A stretch of 64,000 bases of DNA from Argopecten irradians (Eukaryota > Mollusca > Bivalvia > Pectinida > Pectinidae), in contig NC_091149.1 of the NCBI RefSeq assembly GCF_041381155.1, forward strand, positions 8,820,609 to 8,884,608, given 5' to 3'. Both the position numbers and the translations under genes were made by a program. Position 1 is the first letter of the stretch, and every line of letters begins with the position of its first letter. The notes below the pieces were generated by a model. That model saw only the letters and a program-made list of their open reading frames with translations, had not been told where the DNA came from and made no database searches. This document shows positions 22,201-33,325 of this stretch, piece after piece.

Positions 22201-25200
22201 TCTCGAGGTCAGAATGATTCGGCATCTTTCGAGCCTATTTTTCACGTGTACACGTTATATTTATTAAAAAAATACTTCAAGTGCTGCAACTTTATAAGAA
22301 ATGGTAAAATTAGAAAGTTTAAACATCAGATAGACAGAAGCAAAGATAGGCCATGGGCTAGGAGGGTCCCACATGCTCCCCCCCCCCAAAAAAAAAAAAC
22401 CTCCGAACCAATATTTTTTGAACCCTTATGACCCTCTGATCACAAGTGGAAATGTTAACATTGCATAAGTTGGGATCAACTACCGGTTATGACGTCATCA
22501 AGATAGCCGCCAACTCGAAATTTACTAAAAAGTGAAAACAGTCATAACATTGACATTTTTCAACCGAAGTTGACAAATGAGGTATCAAAATGACCACAAA
22601 AGAACAACAAATACATATCGGGACCAAATAATCCAACATATGTAGTGATTTTTACGCAGGAAATGAAAAACTCGGATTTTAAGCTCAAAAATGGTGAATT
22701 CTTAGCAATTTTTTCATATTTGGCTTTACGCAGCAAAAATGTATTCAAACAGCAAACTATTATTTCTAATAAGTTTTTTGACCACTTACCGATCAGTTTA
22801 ATGAACAACAATAACAAAAATTAATGTTAACATTGTATAAGTTCCGGTTATGACGTAATCAAAATAGCCGCAATATCGAATTTCACTAAAAAGTGAAAAA
22901 TAGTAATAACATTGACATTTTTCAACTAAAGTAGACAAATGAGGTATCAAAATGATCATAATAGAACAATAAATACATGTCGGGGCCAAATAATCCAATA
23001 TATGCAGTGATTTTTACGCAGGAAATGAAAAAATAGGATTTTTAGCTTAAAATGAAGATTTTTTCAGCAAATTTTTCATATTAAGCTTGATGCAGCAAAA
23101 ATGTTTCCTAACAACAAATTATTATTCGTAATCAGTTATTTGATCTCTTTTCAATCAGTAAAAACAACAACAAAAACAAAAATATATATAAATGCAAAAG
23201 AGAATTATTGTTATACCCTTATTAGGTTTACAAAACATCATCGGGTGCGTAAAATGGGCATATGCTATTTTTCGAACTCCAAACCGTTGACACTACAGTT
23301 TCCGGGTGTATTATATTTTCCTTAAATAGAACATTGACTATTGACGATTTATAAATAGAAAACAGATAATGTAAAGTTGAAAGAATACCTTGGTGGGACA
23401 AGTCACAGTTTAACATAATCCATTTTCATGTTTAAAATTTTGGAGATTAGCAGCGTCTCACAAATAAATATTACAGCACAACACCTACTGATACGTAACA
23501 AATGTAACCTAAGCTAAGTCTGTGTTTCCGTTAATATCATTAACAGTTTCCAGAACGTTTGTGTCTTTGAAAATGAGCACATTTGTTGTTTATTTCCTTT
23601 GCATAGCATAAGCAAAACGTCAGATGGTTACTACAGTGTCACATATTTCTTTCACTGGTTCTTAATGAAAATCATTATCATTGTGCGTGCTTTCTCGCCT
23701 CACTGCTCCATCCACTGAAGAGACTCGGCATGTCTGGTAGCTGGTAGTCCAAATCAGAGTAATCGAGGTATCAGTATCAAATTCGTCGAAAGCCCGAGCG
23801 TCGTCTTCAATGTCGATGAGCTGATGTGACACTGCATTACCAGTGTTGTTCTAGCCTGTCATCTTTCATGACCCATCCATAGCCAGAGTTCATATCAAGA
23901 ACAACAGGTTCAGAGATGTGGGATCTCTCTCAGATTCTTTGATATCGTATATGCTGTTTCAGACTTCTCCGGCATAATGGAAATTACACCAGATCCACAT
24001 TCTTTGAACGGCGGAATTGGTTCTCCTTTGCACATAGCTTCATAATTCGTATGAAGTACCTTTCATCCATCTTGTGGTCCCTCGTGCGACCATAAATGGC
24101 ACAGGTGATATCATCGAGGTTATTAATTAGGCCATAAATGTTAAATGTTTTACATTTGTCCGACTTTTCCCACTCCCTTGAAGGTGCGTGTTGTGTCACA
24201 CATGGTGTATGGGTAAAGAGACCATTGAAGACTCCCCAGAAAATAGTTCTCTACAGTGCTTTTCAGACTTGGCAAATAGTGAACTTCACTGCAGACCTCA
24301 TTTATGACCTCAAAAAATCTTCCTGTGCCGTCTATGGTCACTGAGGGTTCACAAGAATGAGGAATTGAGCTTCATACGAATTAAGGAGAACCAGCTCAAC
24401 CCTTCGCAGAATGTGGATCTCGTGTCTTTTCGATCATGCCGGGGAAGTCTGGAACATCATATACGATATGTGAATCACAAGGTTGGAAACAGGAAGAGCT
24501 CCCACATCCCACAGGCCGATGTTTCTTATGGTAACTCTGGACATTGGCGATTGACACGTTAGAACCATGATTGCAACCCAGTTATGTAATGTCAGATTAG
24601 CTTATGATCTCATCTATCAGTTGGCGTTTTGGTGTAATAATTCATTTTGAGAAGCTACTAGGCTACAAAATATCGAACAAGAAAATTGATAATATTGAAC
24701 TCCCACTTTGATATTCAGCCAACTTTAAATTCAAATTTGCTAAGATTTCAATCGTCAATAGCCAATGTTATATTCAGGAAATTCTAAGACATCAGGAAAC
24801 TGTAGTGTCGTTGGTTTGGATTAAAATAACAATCATATGCCCTGTATATGCATCCGATGATGTTTTGTAAGCCAAATGATTTTTCATATATTTTTGTTGT
24901 TGTTTTTACTGATTGAAAAGAGATCAAATAAGATATAACGAATAATAATTTGTTGTTAGGAAACATTTTTGCTGCATCAAGCCAAATATGAAAAAAATGC
25001 TGGAAATTTACCATTTTTGACCTTAAAATCTTATTTTAATTTCCTGCGTACAAATCACTACATGTATTGGATTATTTGGTCCTGATATGTATTTGTTGTT
25101 CTATTGTGATCATTTTGATACCTCATTTGTCTTCTTCGGTTGAAAAATGTCAATGTTATTACTATTTTTCACTTTTTTTGTGAAATTCGAGATGGCGGCC

Positions 25201-26746
25201 ATCTCGATGACGTCATAACCGGAAGTTCATCCCAACTTATGCAATGTTAACATTTTGATTGGTGATCACTGGGTCATAAGGGTTAAGAAAAACATTGGTT
25301 CGGAGGTTTGGGGGGGGGGGTGCATGTGGGACCCTCCTAGCCCATGGCCTAAGATGGCATCGAAAAAAAGAAACTAGTACGCATCTTTTTCGGGCGGTAA
25401 ATATTTTGCACTGTGGTAATGCACTATCACCCGTTGCTAGGGGGTTGCTACAACCGTGTCTATTGTCTTCTATTGTTCTAATGCTAACTGCCGTGTGATA
25501 GTGTAAAATACCAAATATCTCTCGACCAATCAGAATGCAGGATTCCCACTTCAGGTATATTAACATCAATTTTTATTTGAATTAAAATGTATTGAATAAA
25601 GCTAAACGATCACAATGCATTTTATACATTGTATTGGATGTGTATATTGACCGACCAATTGATGTGTCATTGGGAAAAATATGTTAATTTGTTAATACAA
25701 AAAAAAAACAAATAAAACCCCCATATATGTCTTCTGGTCACAATATTCACAGGCAAACAGAAAGACACATGTTTCTGTAGGGAAACATTACATAAACTAT
25801 AGAAATCAGAACTACATTGAATTTGAAATAGATCTTAATTAGATTTAAAATAGGTGCCTTTGCTACCGTATTGGTGGGACATGCATCATAAGGGACCACG
25901 GCGGACATTGTTAAAATTACAACATATGTATATCTACTATCACAATAGATTACAGTACATTTTATGTGAACCAATTGCAACTCCCGTGCTATCATTATCG
26001 GTTAGCAAACTTCACTAAAAGTAAAGAAAAAAAAACCCAAATGTGAAATAGGGGAAAATGACACTGTTTCCACACCTACTGCACGGTACTATTGTTTTTC
26101 CCAATGTATGACAGGGTTTACAAATTATCACTAGCTTTCTTCATGCATTCATACGTCGCCCTGTAATGAGATGAGTTAATGTCCTGAAAAAATACTGAAT
26201 CAAATTAGTGTCACGTGAAGTAAACTTTTTATGTCGTAATTGCGACTGATTATCTCGTAATTACGACATAGCTAATTCGTAGATACGACATAGCTTTCTC
26301 GTAAACATCTAACAGACCCATGTTTCATTCTTTTTCTCCTATACTTAAACGAAACATGACGTAAATACAGTTATATAGAAACATTTGCAAAGCGCTGACA
26401 TCATAGGAATATCGCATTGCGTCAAAATCAATGACGTTTTCGACAATAGACACCGCATGTAATGATGATGTATTGTCGTTGTCTAGCGCGTGTGATCTGT
26501 CTTTTCCCTACCGCGGTAAAAGACAGAGTTATCTTTTCCCTAGCAACTGTGGGATAATCCTGTCAAGTATGGGAGAAACAGTTTTCTTTAATCATATAAA
26601 TTGCATTATAGTTTGGTCATCATGGAGTCAATGCAGTGGAACATGTGGGACAGGGACACGACATCGGACATGTACACAACACTGTTCTTCGACACTATCG
26701 TCCCACACACAGACAGAAGCATGCCATCATTTAATGTCGTGTCCAG
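16266..26746 (+). CDS. Gene B: SH3b-like, two Cys/His modules, duplicated TSP1; no C-terminal domain
   Basis: Six exons recognised: 16266-16481 (signal peptide, then HCWCTDSDLTILAGPS; SH3b-like), 17045-17093 (AGFVYHTDDIQLTNC), 18007-18099 (Cys module CEHSHCTEACC followed by HHHHDG), 18436-18480 (second Cys module CHDCPSQCC), 21050-21184 and 26612-26746 (near-identical TSP1 exons, WSSWSHCSGTCGTGT and WSSWSQCSGTCGTGT). Phases 0,1,1,1,1,1 are compatible and all borders are AG/GT. The ATG follows TGCTTTTCTTCTCCAG, a strong acceptor, so a 5' UTR intron is likely. The acceptor for exon 3 was chosen at 18006 because nearer AGs give stops in frame. No C-terminal exons follow before the inverted junction at 31289, so the gene is truncated, ends in an unseen exon, or splices on into gene C. 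Confidence 0.65.
17150..17500. mobile_element. Foldback element in gene B intron 2
   Basis: Relative of the element at 8741-9000. The arms converge on a tight hairpin at about 17365-17440, where GAGTGTACTC and its complement flank AAACCGCTTCGCGGTTT, followed by AGATTTTTGTGTTATATTTCC. The outer end carries AAATGGCGTCGCCGTTTGTA. The frame 17175-17360 on the minus strand is repeat sequence. Confidence 0.7.
17896..17996. mobile_element. Degraded CRE-type MITE in gene B intron 2
   Basis: Shows TTTCGCTCACATAATAATG, a TGATGTCAT variant, TACTTACCCGCA and the end TTAAGACGGAATACTG. It ends about 10 bp before the exon 3 acceptor at 18006. Confidence 0.5.
18566..20128. mobile_element. Long foldback (palindromic) element in gene B
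   Basis: Two arms of about 700 bp, roughly 18566-19266 and 19440-20128, are reverse complements of each other. Examples are TGCATTCTGATTGGTCGAGAG against CTCTCGACCAATCAGAATGCA, and TTTTTCGGGCGG against its complement. The centre holds several copies of CTGCATTAGAGGGTGACAGTG in both orientations. The right end of this element, from 19921, is also the start of each 5.5-kb tandem unit. Confidence 0.8.
20868..21010 (+). repeat. Dispersed repeat upstream of TSP1 exon (copy in unit 1)
   Basis: CGACAATAG, then GAGCTGTCTTTTCCCTACC, ending near GGGATAATCCTGTCAAG. It lies about 40 bp before the TSP1 acceptor. The first half of the open frame 20869-21243 is this repeat rather than protein-coding sequence. 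Confidence 0.65.
21050..21184 (+). CDS. Gene B TSP1 exon, copy 1
   Basis: 135-nt phase 1-1 exon: acceptor TTATAG, donor GTAAGA. It encodes WSSWSHCSGTCGTGTRHRTC with the Trp pair and CSGTCG core and closes on SCPG. Six cysteines match the TSP1 pattern. The copy at 26612-26746 differs in this segment by His to Gln plus a silent change. Confidence 0.9.
23984..24199 (-). pseudogene. Degenerate repeat-borne ORF fragment, minus half
   Basis: The 71-codon frame contains NNLDDITCAIYGRTRDHKMD and RYFIRIMKLC. It resembles the middle of a repeat-associated protein family common in marine invertebrates, in which an I/LYG motif precedes a Cys/His region. The plus-strand fragment at 24345-24562 repeats part of it in inverted orientation and carries what looks like the continuation. 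Both are short and broken. Family assignment is tentative. Confidence 0.35.
24345..24562 (+). pseudogene. Degenerate repeat-borne ORF fragment, plus half
   Basis: Frame with SFIRIKENQLNPSQNVDLVS then SCRGSLEHHIRYVNHKVG. Its first part mirrors the end of the minus-strand fragment at 23984-24199 and the rest would be the downstream segment of the same protein. Together they form an inverted pair around a centre near 24270. Same arrangement in the second element (29503-29718 and 29866-30082). Confidence 0.35.
26430..26575 (+). repeat. Dispersed repeat upstream of TSP1 exon (copy in unit 2)
   Basis: Counterpart of 20868-21010 with a few substitutions (for example GATCTGTC instead of GAGCTGTC), again about 40 bp before the TSP1 acceptor. 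Confidence 0.6.
26612..26746 (+). CDS. Gene B TSP1 exon, copy 2
   Basis: Second 135-nt phase 1-1 TSP1 exon with intact acceptor TTATAG and donor GTAAGA, 5562 bp after copy 1. If both are used, the protein has two TSP1 domains; if only one is used, the frame still holds because the exon is symmetric. Confidence 0.88.
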
Positions 26747-29502
26747 GTAAGATAAGGCCATGTAGAATGATACGGTTTTCCATGCTTGTAAATTCTTATA
26801 TTTAACAGGGTTCATTTTGCATGAAAAGAAATGCATGGGTTATTTCCAAGAATTCTTAACGTGCCATTAACAAAACAAAATATACAAAAACTTTCACAAA
26901 CATTTTTTAAAATTGATGTGCCATTGGCCAAAAGGCCCCCTCAAAATTTAACCCTGATTTATTATTCTTCAGTTATAGGTGTTATAACGCCATTTTATTT
27001 AACAATAATTCTATTTCAAGATGGTTATCAAAACACACACTAAAGAGTCTTTGATAGCTATTTTGAAGAATATATTCAGTTTTTGTTCGAAATACATGTT
27101 ATAGATTATCGACATTTTTTCATGTAAATATGGATTAATATAGACGGTATAACACCATATGGACCGAATAAAATGTACTTAATTTTTTATATTTCATATG
27201 TAGTTCCTGTAAAATTATATTTCATGCGAAAATCATTGCAACGATTTGTCGCTTTAACATTTGATATTGGAATATGGACTTGTAATTGATGATTTTGCCT
27301 CCAAAAAGCATATGTCGGCCTATAAGAGAGCCGAAATCTAGGGATCAAATATTCCTGGTTTAGAATAAAGCGCTTTCAATCACCACCATGTTCAGTACCT
27401 TCGGGTTTTTGTCGGATTTCCGAATCGTGTTACGTGACTGATGTTCACGCGACCTGCATGTGGTGTCCCAGGTAACTAGCGTAAGCACACATGTGTTCGT
27501 TTACGTTTTCGTTCTTGCTAATATGATCAAATCGTGCTGGTGTTTGTCAACAGAGCGAGTTTTTGAAACATCTAATTCACACATTGCAGTAATTCAATAT
27601 TGTGTGTATCAAATATTGCATTATTTTCTTTGTAGATACAGTCTGCTTGGGTCGATCACATGATTTGTTTACGAAATATTGTTGGCATTTTTTCTTGGTT
27701 TCACAACTCTCGTGTTACTCTCGAGGTCAGAATGATTCGGCATCTTTCGAGCCTATTTTTCACGTGTACACGTTATATTTATTAAAAAATACTTCAAGTG
27801 CTGCAACTTTATAAGAAATGGTAAAATTAAAAAGTTGAAACATCGGATAGACAGGAGCAAAGATAGGCCATGGGCTAGGAGGGTCCCACATGCCCCCCCC
27901 TCCCCGAAAAAAAAACCTCCGAACCAATATTTTTTGAACCCTTATGACCCTCTGATCACAAGTGAAAATGTTAACATTGCATAAGTTGGGATCAACTACC
28001 GGTTATTTCGTCATCAAGATAGCCGCCAACTCGAATTTTACTAAAAAGTGAAAACAGTCATAACATTGACATTTTTCAACCGAAGTAGACAAATGAGGTA
28101 TCAAAATGACCACAATAGAGCAACAAATACATATCGGGACCAAATAATCCAACGTATGTAGTGATTTTTACGCAGGAAATGAAAAACTCGGATTTTAAGC
28201 TCAAAAATGGTGAATTCTTAGCAATTTTTTCATATTTGGCTTTACGCAGCAAAAATGTTTTCAAACAGCAAACTATTATTTCTAATACGTTTTTTGACCA
28301 CTTACCGATCAGTTTAATCAACAACAATAACAAAAACTAATGTTAACATTGTATAAGTTCCGGTTATGACGTAATCAAAGTAGCCGCAATATCGAATTTC
28401 ACTAAAAAGTGAAAAATAGTAATAACATTGACATTTTTTCAACTGAAGAAGACAAATGAGGTATCAAAATGACCATAATAGAACAACAAATACATATCAG
28501 GACCAAATAATCCAATATATGTTGTGATATTTACGCAGGAAATGAAAAAAATAGGATTTTAAGCTTAAAATGAAGATTTTTTCAGCAAATTTTTCATATT
28601 AAGCTTGATGCAGCAAAAATGTTTCCTAACAACAAATTATTATTCGTAATCAGTTATTTGATCTCTTTTCAATCAGTAAAAACAACAACAAAAACAAAAA
28701 TATATAGAAATGCAAAAGAGAATTATTGTTATACCCTTATTAGGTTTACAAAACATCATCGGGTGCGTAAAATTGGCATATGCTATTTTTCGAACTCCAA
28801 ACCGTTGACACTACAGTTTCCTGGTGTATTATATTTTCCTTAAATAGAACATTGACTATTGACGATTTATAAATAGAAAACAGATAATGTAAAGTTGACA
28901 GAATACCTTGTTGGGACAAGTCACAGTTTAACATAATCCATTTTCATGTTTAAAATTTTGGAGATTAGCAGCGTCTGAAAAATAAATATCACAGCAAAAC
29001 ACCTACTGATAGCGTAACAAATGTAACCTAAGCTAAGTCTGTGTTTCCGTTAATATCATGAACAGTTTCCGGAAAGTTTGTGTCTTTGAAAATGAGCACA
29101 TTTGTTGTTTATTTCCTTTGCATAGCATAAGCAAAACGTCAGATGGTTACTACAGTGTCACATATTTCTTTCACTTGTTTTTAATGATAACCATTATCAT
29201 TGTACGTGCGTTCAAGCCTCACTGCTCCATCCACTGAAGAGACTAGACATGTCTCGTAGCTGGTAGTCCAAATCAGAGTAATCGAAGTATCAGTATCAAA
29301 TTCGTCGAAAGCCCGAGTGTCGTCTTCAATGTCGATGAGCTGATGTGACACTACATTACCAGTGTTGTTCTAGCCTGTCATCTTTCATGACCCATCCATA
29401 GCCAGAGTTCATATCAAGAACAACAGGTTCAGAGATGTGGGATCTCTCTCAGATTCTTTGATATCGTATATGCTGTTTCAGACTTCTCCGGCATAATGGA
29501 AA

Positions 29503-29718
29503 TTACACGAGATCCACATTCTTTGAACGGCGGAATTGGTTCTCCTTTGCACATAGCTTCATAATTCGTATGAAGTACCATTCATCCATCTTGTGGTCCC
29601 TCGTGCGACCATAAATGGCACAGGTGATATCATCGAGGTTATTAATGAGGCCATAAATGTTAAATGTTTTACATTTGTCCGACTTTTCCCACTCCCTTGA
29701 AGGTGCGTGTTGTGTCAC
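29503..29718 (-). pseudogene. Degenerate repeat-borne ORF fragment (element copy 2, minus half)
   Basis: Counterpart of 23984-24199, differing in the visible frame by Trp for Arg after KMDE. The near identity dates the tandem duplication as recent relative to decay of the ORF. Confidence 0.35.
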
Positions 29719-29865
29719 ACATGGTGTATTGGTAAAGAGACCATTGAAGACTCCCCAGAAAATAGTTCTCTTTGGTGCTTTCCAGACTTGGCAAATAGTG
29801 GAACTTCACTGCAGACCTCATTTATGACCTCAAAAAATCTTCCTTTGCCATCTATGGTAACTGAG

Positions 29866-30082
29866 GGTTCACAAGAATGAGGAATTGAGCTTCATACGAA
29901 TTAAGGAGAACCAGCTCAACCCTTCGCAGAATGTGAATCTGGTGTCTTTTCGATCATGCCGGGGAAGTCTGGAACATCATATACGATATGTGAATCACAA
30001 GGTTGGAAACAGGAAGAGCTCCCACATCCCACAGGCCGATGTTTCTTATGTTAACTCTGGACAAGGACGATTGACACGTTAG
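29866..30082 (+). pseudogene. Degenerate repeat-borne ORF fragment (element copy 2, plus half)
   Basis: Counterpart of 24345-24562, again centred on SLEHHIRYVNHKVG. Residues near the end differ (GQGRL instead of GHWRL). Confidence 0.35.
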
Positions 30083-30902
30083 AACCATGATTGCAACAAA
30101 GTAATGCAATGTCAGATAAGCTTATCATCTCATCTATCAGTTGGCGTTTTGCTGTAACAATTCATTTTGAGAAGCTACTAGGCTACTAAATATCGAACAA
30201 GAAAATTGATTATTTTGAAGTCCCACTTTGATATTCAGCCAACTTTAAATTCAAATTTGCTAAGATTTCAATCGTCAATAGCCAATGTTATATTCAAGAA
30301 ATTCTAAGACACCAGGAAACTATAGTGTCGGTGGTTTGGATTAAAATAACAATCATATGCCCTGTATATGCATCCGATGATGTTTTGTAGGCCAAATGAT
30401 GGTATAACAATAATCCTCTTTTGTATTTTCATATATTGTTGTTGTTGTTTTTACTGATTGAAGAGAGATCAAATAAGATATAACGAATAATAATTTGTTG
30501 TTAGGAAACATTTTTGCTGCATCAAGCCAAATATGAAAAAATTGCTGGAAATTTACCATTTTTGAGCTTAAAATCTTATTTTTTATTTCCTGCGTACAAA
30601 TCACTACATGTATTGGATTATTTGGTCCTGATATGTATTTGCTGTTCTATTGTGATCATTTTGATACCTCATTTGTCTTCTTCGGTTGAAAAATGTCAAT
30701 GTTATGACTATTTTTCACTTTTTTGTGAAATTCGAGATGGCGGCCATCTCGATGACGTCATAACCGGAAGTTCATCCCAACTTATGTAATGTTAACATTT
30801 TGATTTGTGATCACTGGGTCATAAGGGTTAAGAAAAACATTGGTTCGGAGGTTTGGGGGGGGGGGGGGGTTGTGCATGTGGGACCCTCCTAGCCCATGGC
30901 CT

Positions 30903-31288
30903 AAGATGGCATCGAAAAAAAGAAACTAGTACGCATCTTTTTCGGGCGGTTAATATTTTGCACCGTGGAAATGCAGGGGGTTGCTACAACCGTGTCTATT
31001 GTCTTCTATTGTTCTAATGCTAACTGCCGTGTGATAGTGTAAAATACCAAATATCTCTCGACCAATCAGAATGCAGGATTCTCACTTCAGGTTTATTAAC
31101 ATAAATTTTTATTTGAATTAAAATTTATTGAACAAAGCTAAACGATCCCAATGCATTTTATACATTGTATTGGATGTGTATATTGACCGACCAATTGATG
31201 TGTCATTGGAATAATTATGTTAATTTGTTAATACAAAAATAACAAATAAAAACCCTATATATGTCCTCTGGTCACAATATTCACAGGC
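30903..31288 (+). repeat. Tandem unit 3, truncated at the inverted-duplication junction
   Basis: First 386 bp of a third unit. It runs to CACAATATTCACAGG, matching about 25738-25753, and then switches at 31289 to the reversed exon 1 of gene B. It has a short deletion near 30975 relative to unit 2. Confidence 0.85.
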
Positions 31289-31482
31289 ATCTCTATCCAT
31301 CGTCCCTCCTGTACTATTTGAGAGTTTCTTAGACAGGAACCGGAATTTAAGATATCCACTGGTGATGCATTATGGGAAGGACCTGCCAGTATTGTTAGGT
31401 CCGAGTCTGTACACCAGCAGTGTCCATTGGCTTGAACAAGGTCAAAGGTCAAGAAACCAATTATAGATATGACGAGCAGCAT
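31289..31482 (-). pseudogene. Gene B' exon 1, truncated at the inner breakpoint
   Basis: Inverted copy of the first 194 nt of gene B exon 1 (start codon complement at 31480-31482), keeping the signal peptide and the SH3b-like beginning to RWIE. The last 22 nt of the exon and its donor site are missing, replaced by tandem-unit sequence that reads on as PVNIVTRGHI in the same frame. With no donor and no further exons this cannot make the family protein. Confidence 0.85.
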
Positions 31483-33019
31483 GCTGGAGAAGAAAAGCAA
31501 TACATATTTTGTTTGCTAATGATCATTTCTCTGCTTGAATAAGGTCCAAAATTAAATACTATTGCCTCCCTTTCTCGACGTGAAAACACAATCTTAAGTC
31601 CAATTAAAGTTCTGTCCTCCTATGTTAATTGTTTACTTAGATCGATTTTTATTTTTTGTGTGTTTTGTTTTGTTTTTTTTTTTAATTGGGGAGTTCCTCG
31701 AAATTACAACATGTTAGCGAAACATGGCCCAGGTTAATTGTTCACAGAATGAAAGAAACATCCTATATCATATATAATTAATTGTTTTGGCGTTAACAAA
31801 CAAAAATTGCAACACTAGAATATGACAATGATTTGAGCAAATTGTTTACAATCTAATATTTATACTAAAGATCTTTCTTACATAATTATAATAGTAATAG
31901 TACAATAACGTTAAGGTCCACTTTGACCAATATAAAACTAGGTGAAGCGATATAATTAGTTGACATGTAAATCTCAAACAGAAAAAAAATCAACTGTTGA
32001 GCTATAGTTTATTTTTGAGCCCTCTAGCTAAAATGATAATATAATATGATAGTAAACATATATAAAATGTTTAACTACTTACTATTGACTTACCTTATTT
32101 TATGTGTGGCCCTCTTGGCGTTGGACTAGACTTAGATTGTAGGATAAGGCTATCATCTGTAATACTTCAATCGTGACAATGACGATACAGTTTTAAGGTC
32201 ATCCATAGTTTTATCTACGTAGTTATTATACATTGTTTTAATAACAAATTATTTCAATTTCAGTATTTACTGAATACGAGCTACATCATGGTTTATATTT
32301 ATCCACGATTTGAAAAGTACATAGCTTAACAGAAATGGCTTTTGATTTGGTAATTTACTTGTATAATTGTAGTAGCCATCGAAAAACATTGAAACTATCT
32401 ACGCTAAGCATCCCAAATTTCATTGATAATTTCGGTTATTTCAGAACATTATTTCGACTGACCAATTTATAGATAAGGACGTCAACAATCATACACATAT
32501 GACGACCATACACATATGACGCCGCACGACCAGTAAGTATTGAATGATAACCCAAGGTCGTATATTATATGTCTTCACACACATACATATATTTTAATGT
32601 CTTTTGAAATCATTGTCAATAACTATACTTCATATTTGTCGCATATGATATTGGGCTATTGTGACTTGGCGGGCTTCTTCGGTATTTTCAAACAATAAGT
32701 AGTTCGGGGTTTCAGAAATAGAAGTGAAATTAACCGTTATATCCCCAGACAGTGTGTAGTTATTTTTGGATCCAGAAATACATTAATGACCTACATAGTC
32801 GATGGGCTGATAGGAAAGACGAATGACAATTGAGTTTTTCTTATGTATGTTAATATATTAACTGTTCTATTTATAGCTTAGGTAATTTTAGCCAACCCAT
32901 GATGATCGCCAGACGATTGTAGATGGCCGCACCTTACCACGTTTGTATTATGCTTGAGCAAAGAAGTAATTGTTACCGTGTAGATTAATATGTTGACGAA
33001 TGTTCAAGGAATTCAAAAC

Positions 33020-33325
33020 TGGCTAGGTCATAACAATATCAGGGTTTATTTTGAGTTTGGGTTTGATAACTGTCCTATTTACGGTCAGGGTCATGTAATG
33101 ACGTACTAGGTTTGTTGGTGGAGGAAATCCTGAGTACTCGGAGAAAAAAACCACCGACCAGCGGTCAGTACCTAGCAACTTGATTAGAACTCTCGACCTA
33201 GAGGTCGAGGGGTGGTGGTAATGTGTCTAGACATTTTTTCCAAGGATAAAAATAATTTTATATTTCCCTTCAATAGGGCCGCAGTGTTTGTCTAGACATC
33301 TTAACCACTCAGCAATCGCAGCCCC
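33020..33325 (-). mobile_element. tRNA-related SINE, inverted-arm copy
   Basis: Inverted counterpart of 14403-14700, tRNA-like end at 33325 (GCAGCCCC on the plus strand). Confidence 0.65.

Larger units (their letters stand above)
19921..25350 (+). repeat. Tandem unit 1 (5.4 kb) carrying a TSP1 exon
   Basis: Starts AAGATGGCGCCG and ends at the right terminus of a 3-kb inverted-repeat element. The next unit begins at 25351 with AAGATGGCATCG, a period of 5430 bp. It contains the foldback tail (to 20128), a dispersed repeat (20868-21010), TSP1 exon 21050-21184, a block also found at 46280-46680, and the inverted-repeat element 22348-25350. Confidence 0.88.
22348..25350. mobile_element. 3-kb terminal-inverted-repeat element, copy 1
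   Basis: Outer termini AGGCCATGGGCTAGGAGGG and its complement at the right end. The inverted repeat continues for hundreds of bases (GTTAACATTGCATAAGTTGG, then a TGACGTCAT, then a CATTTTTCAACCGAAG block). The left side holds two tandem versions of this terminal block, the second from about 22820. AAGAT flanks both ends (22343-22347, 25351-25355) and may be a 5-bp target duplication. The interior has only degenerate frames, so the element cannot code for its own movement. Confidence 0.75.
25351..30902 (+). repeat. Tandem unit 2 (5.5 kb) carrying a TSP1 exon
   Basis: Second copy of the unit at 19921-25350, period to the next start 5552 bp. It holds the dispersed repeat 26430-26575, TSP1 exon 26612-26746 and inverted-repeat element 27865-30902. 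It has a private insertion near 26185-26300 containing repeated CGTAATTACGACATAG-like phrases, which accounts for most of the extra length. Confidence 0.88.
27865..30902. mobile_element. 3-kb terminal-inverted-repeat element, copy 2
   Basis: Same termini and same internal inverted ORF fragments as 22348-25350, with AAGAT on the left (27860-27864) and again at the start of the third unit (30903). Homopolymer runs inside the termini (C-run near 27893, G-run near 30857) differ in length from copy 1. Confidence 0.75.
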
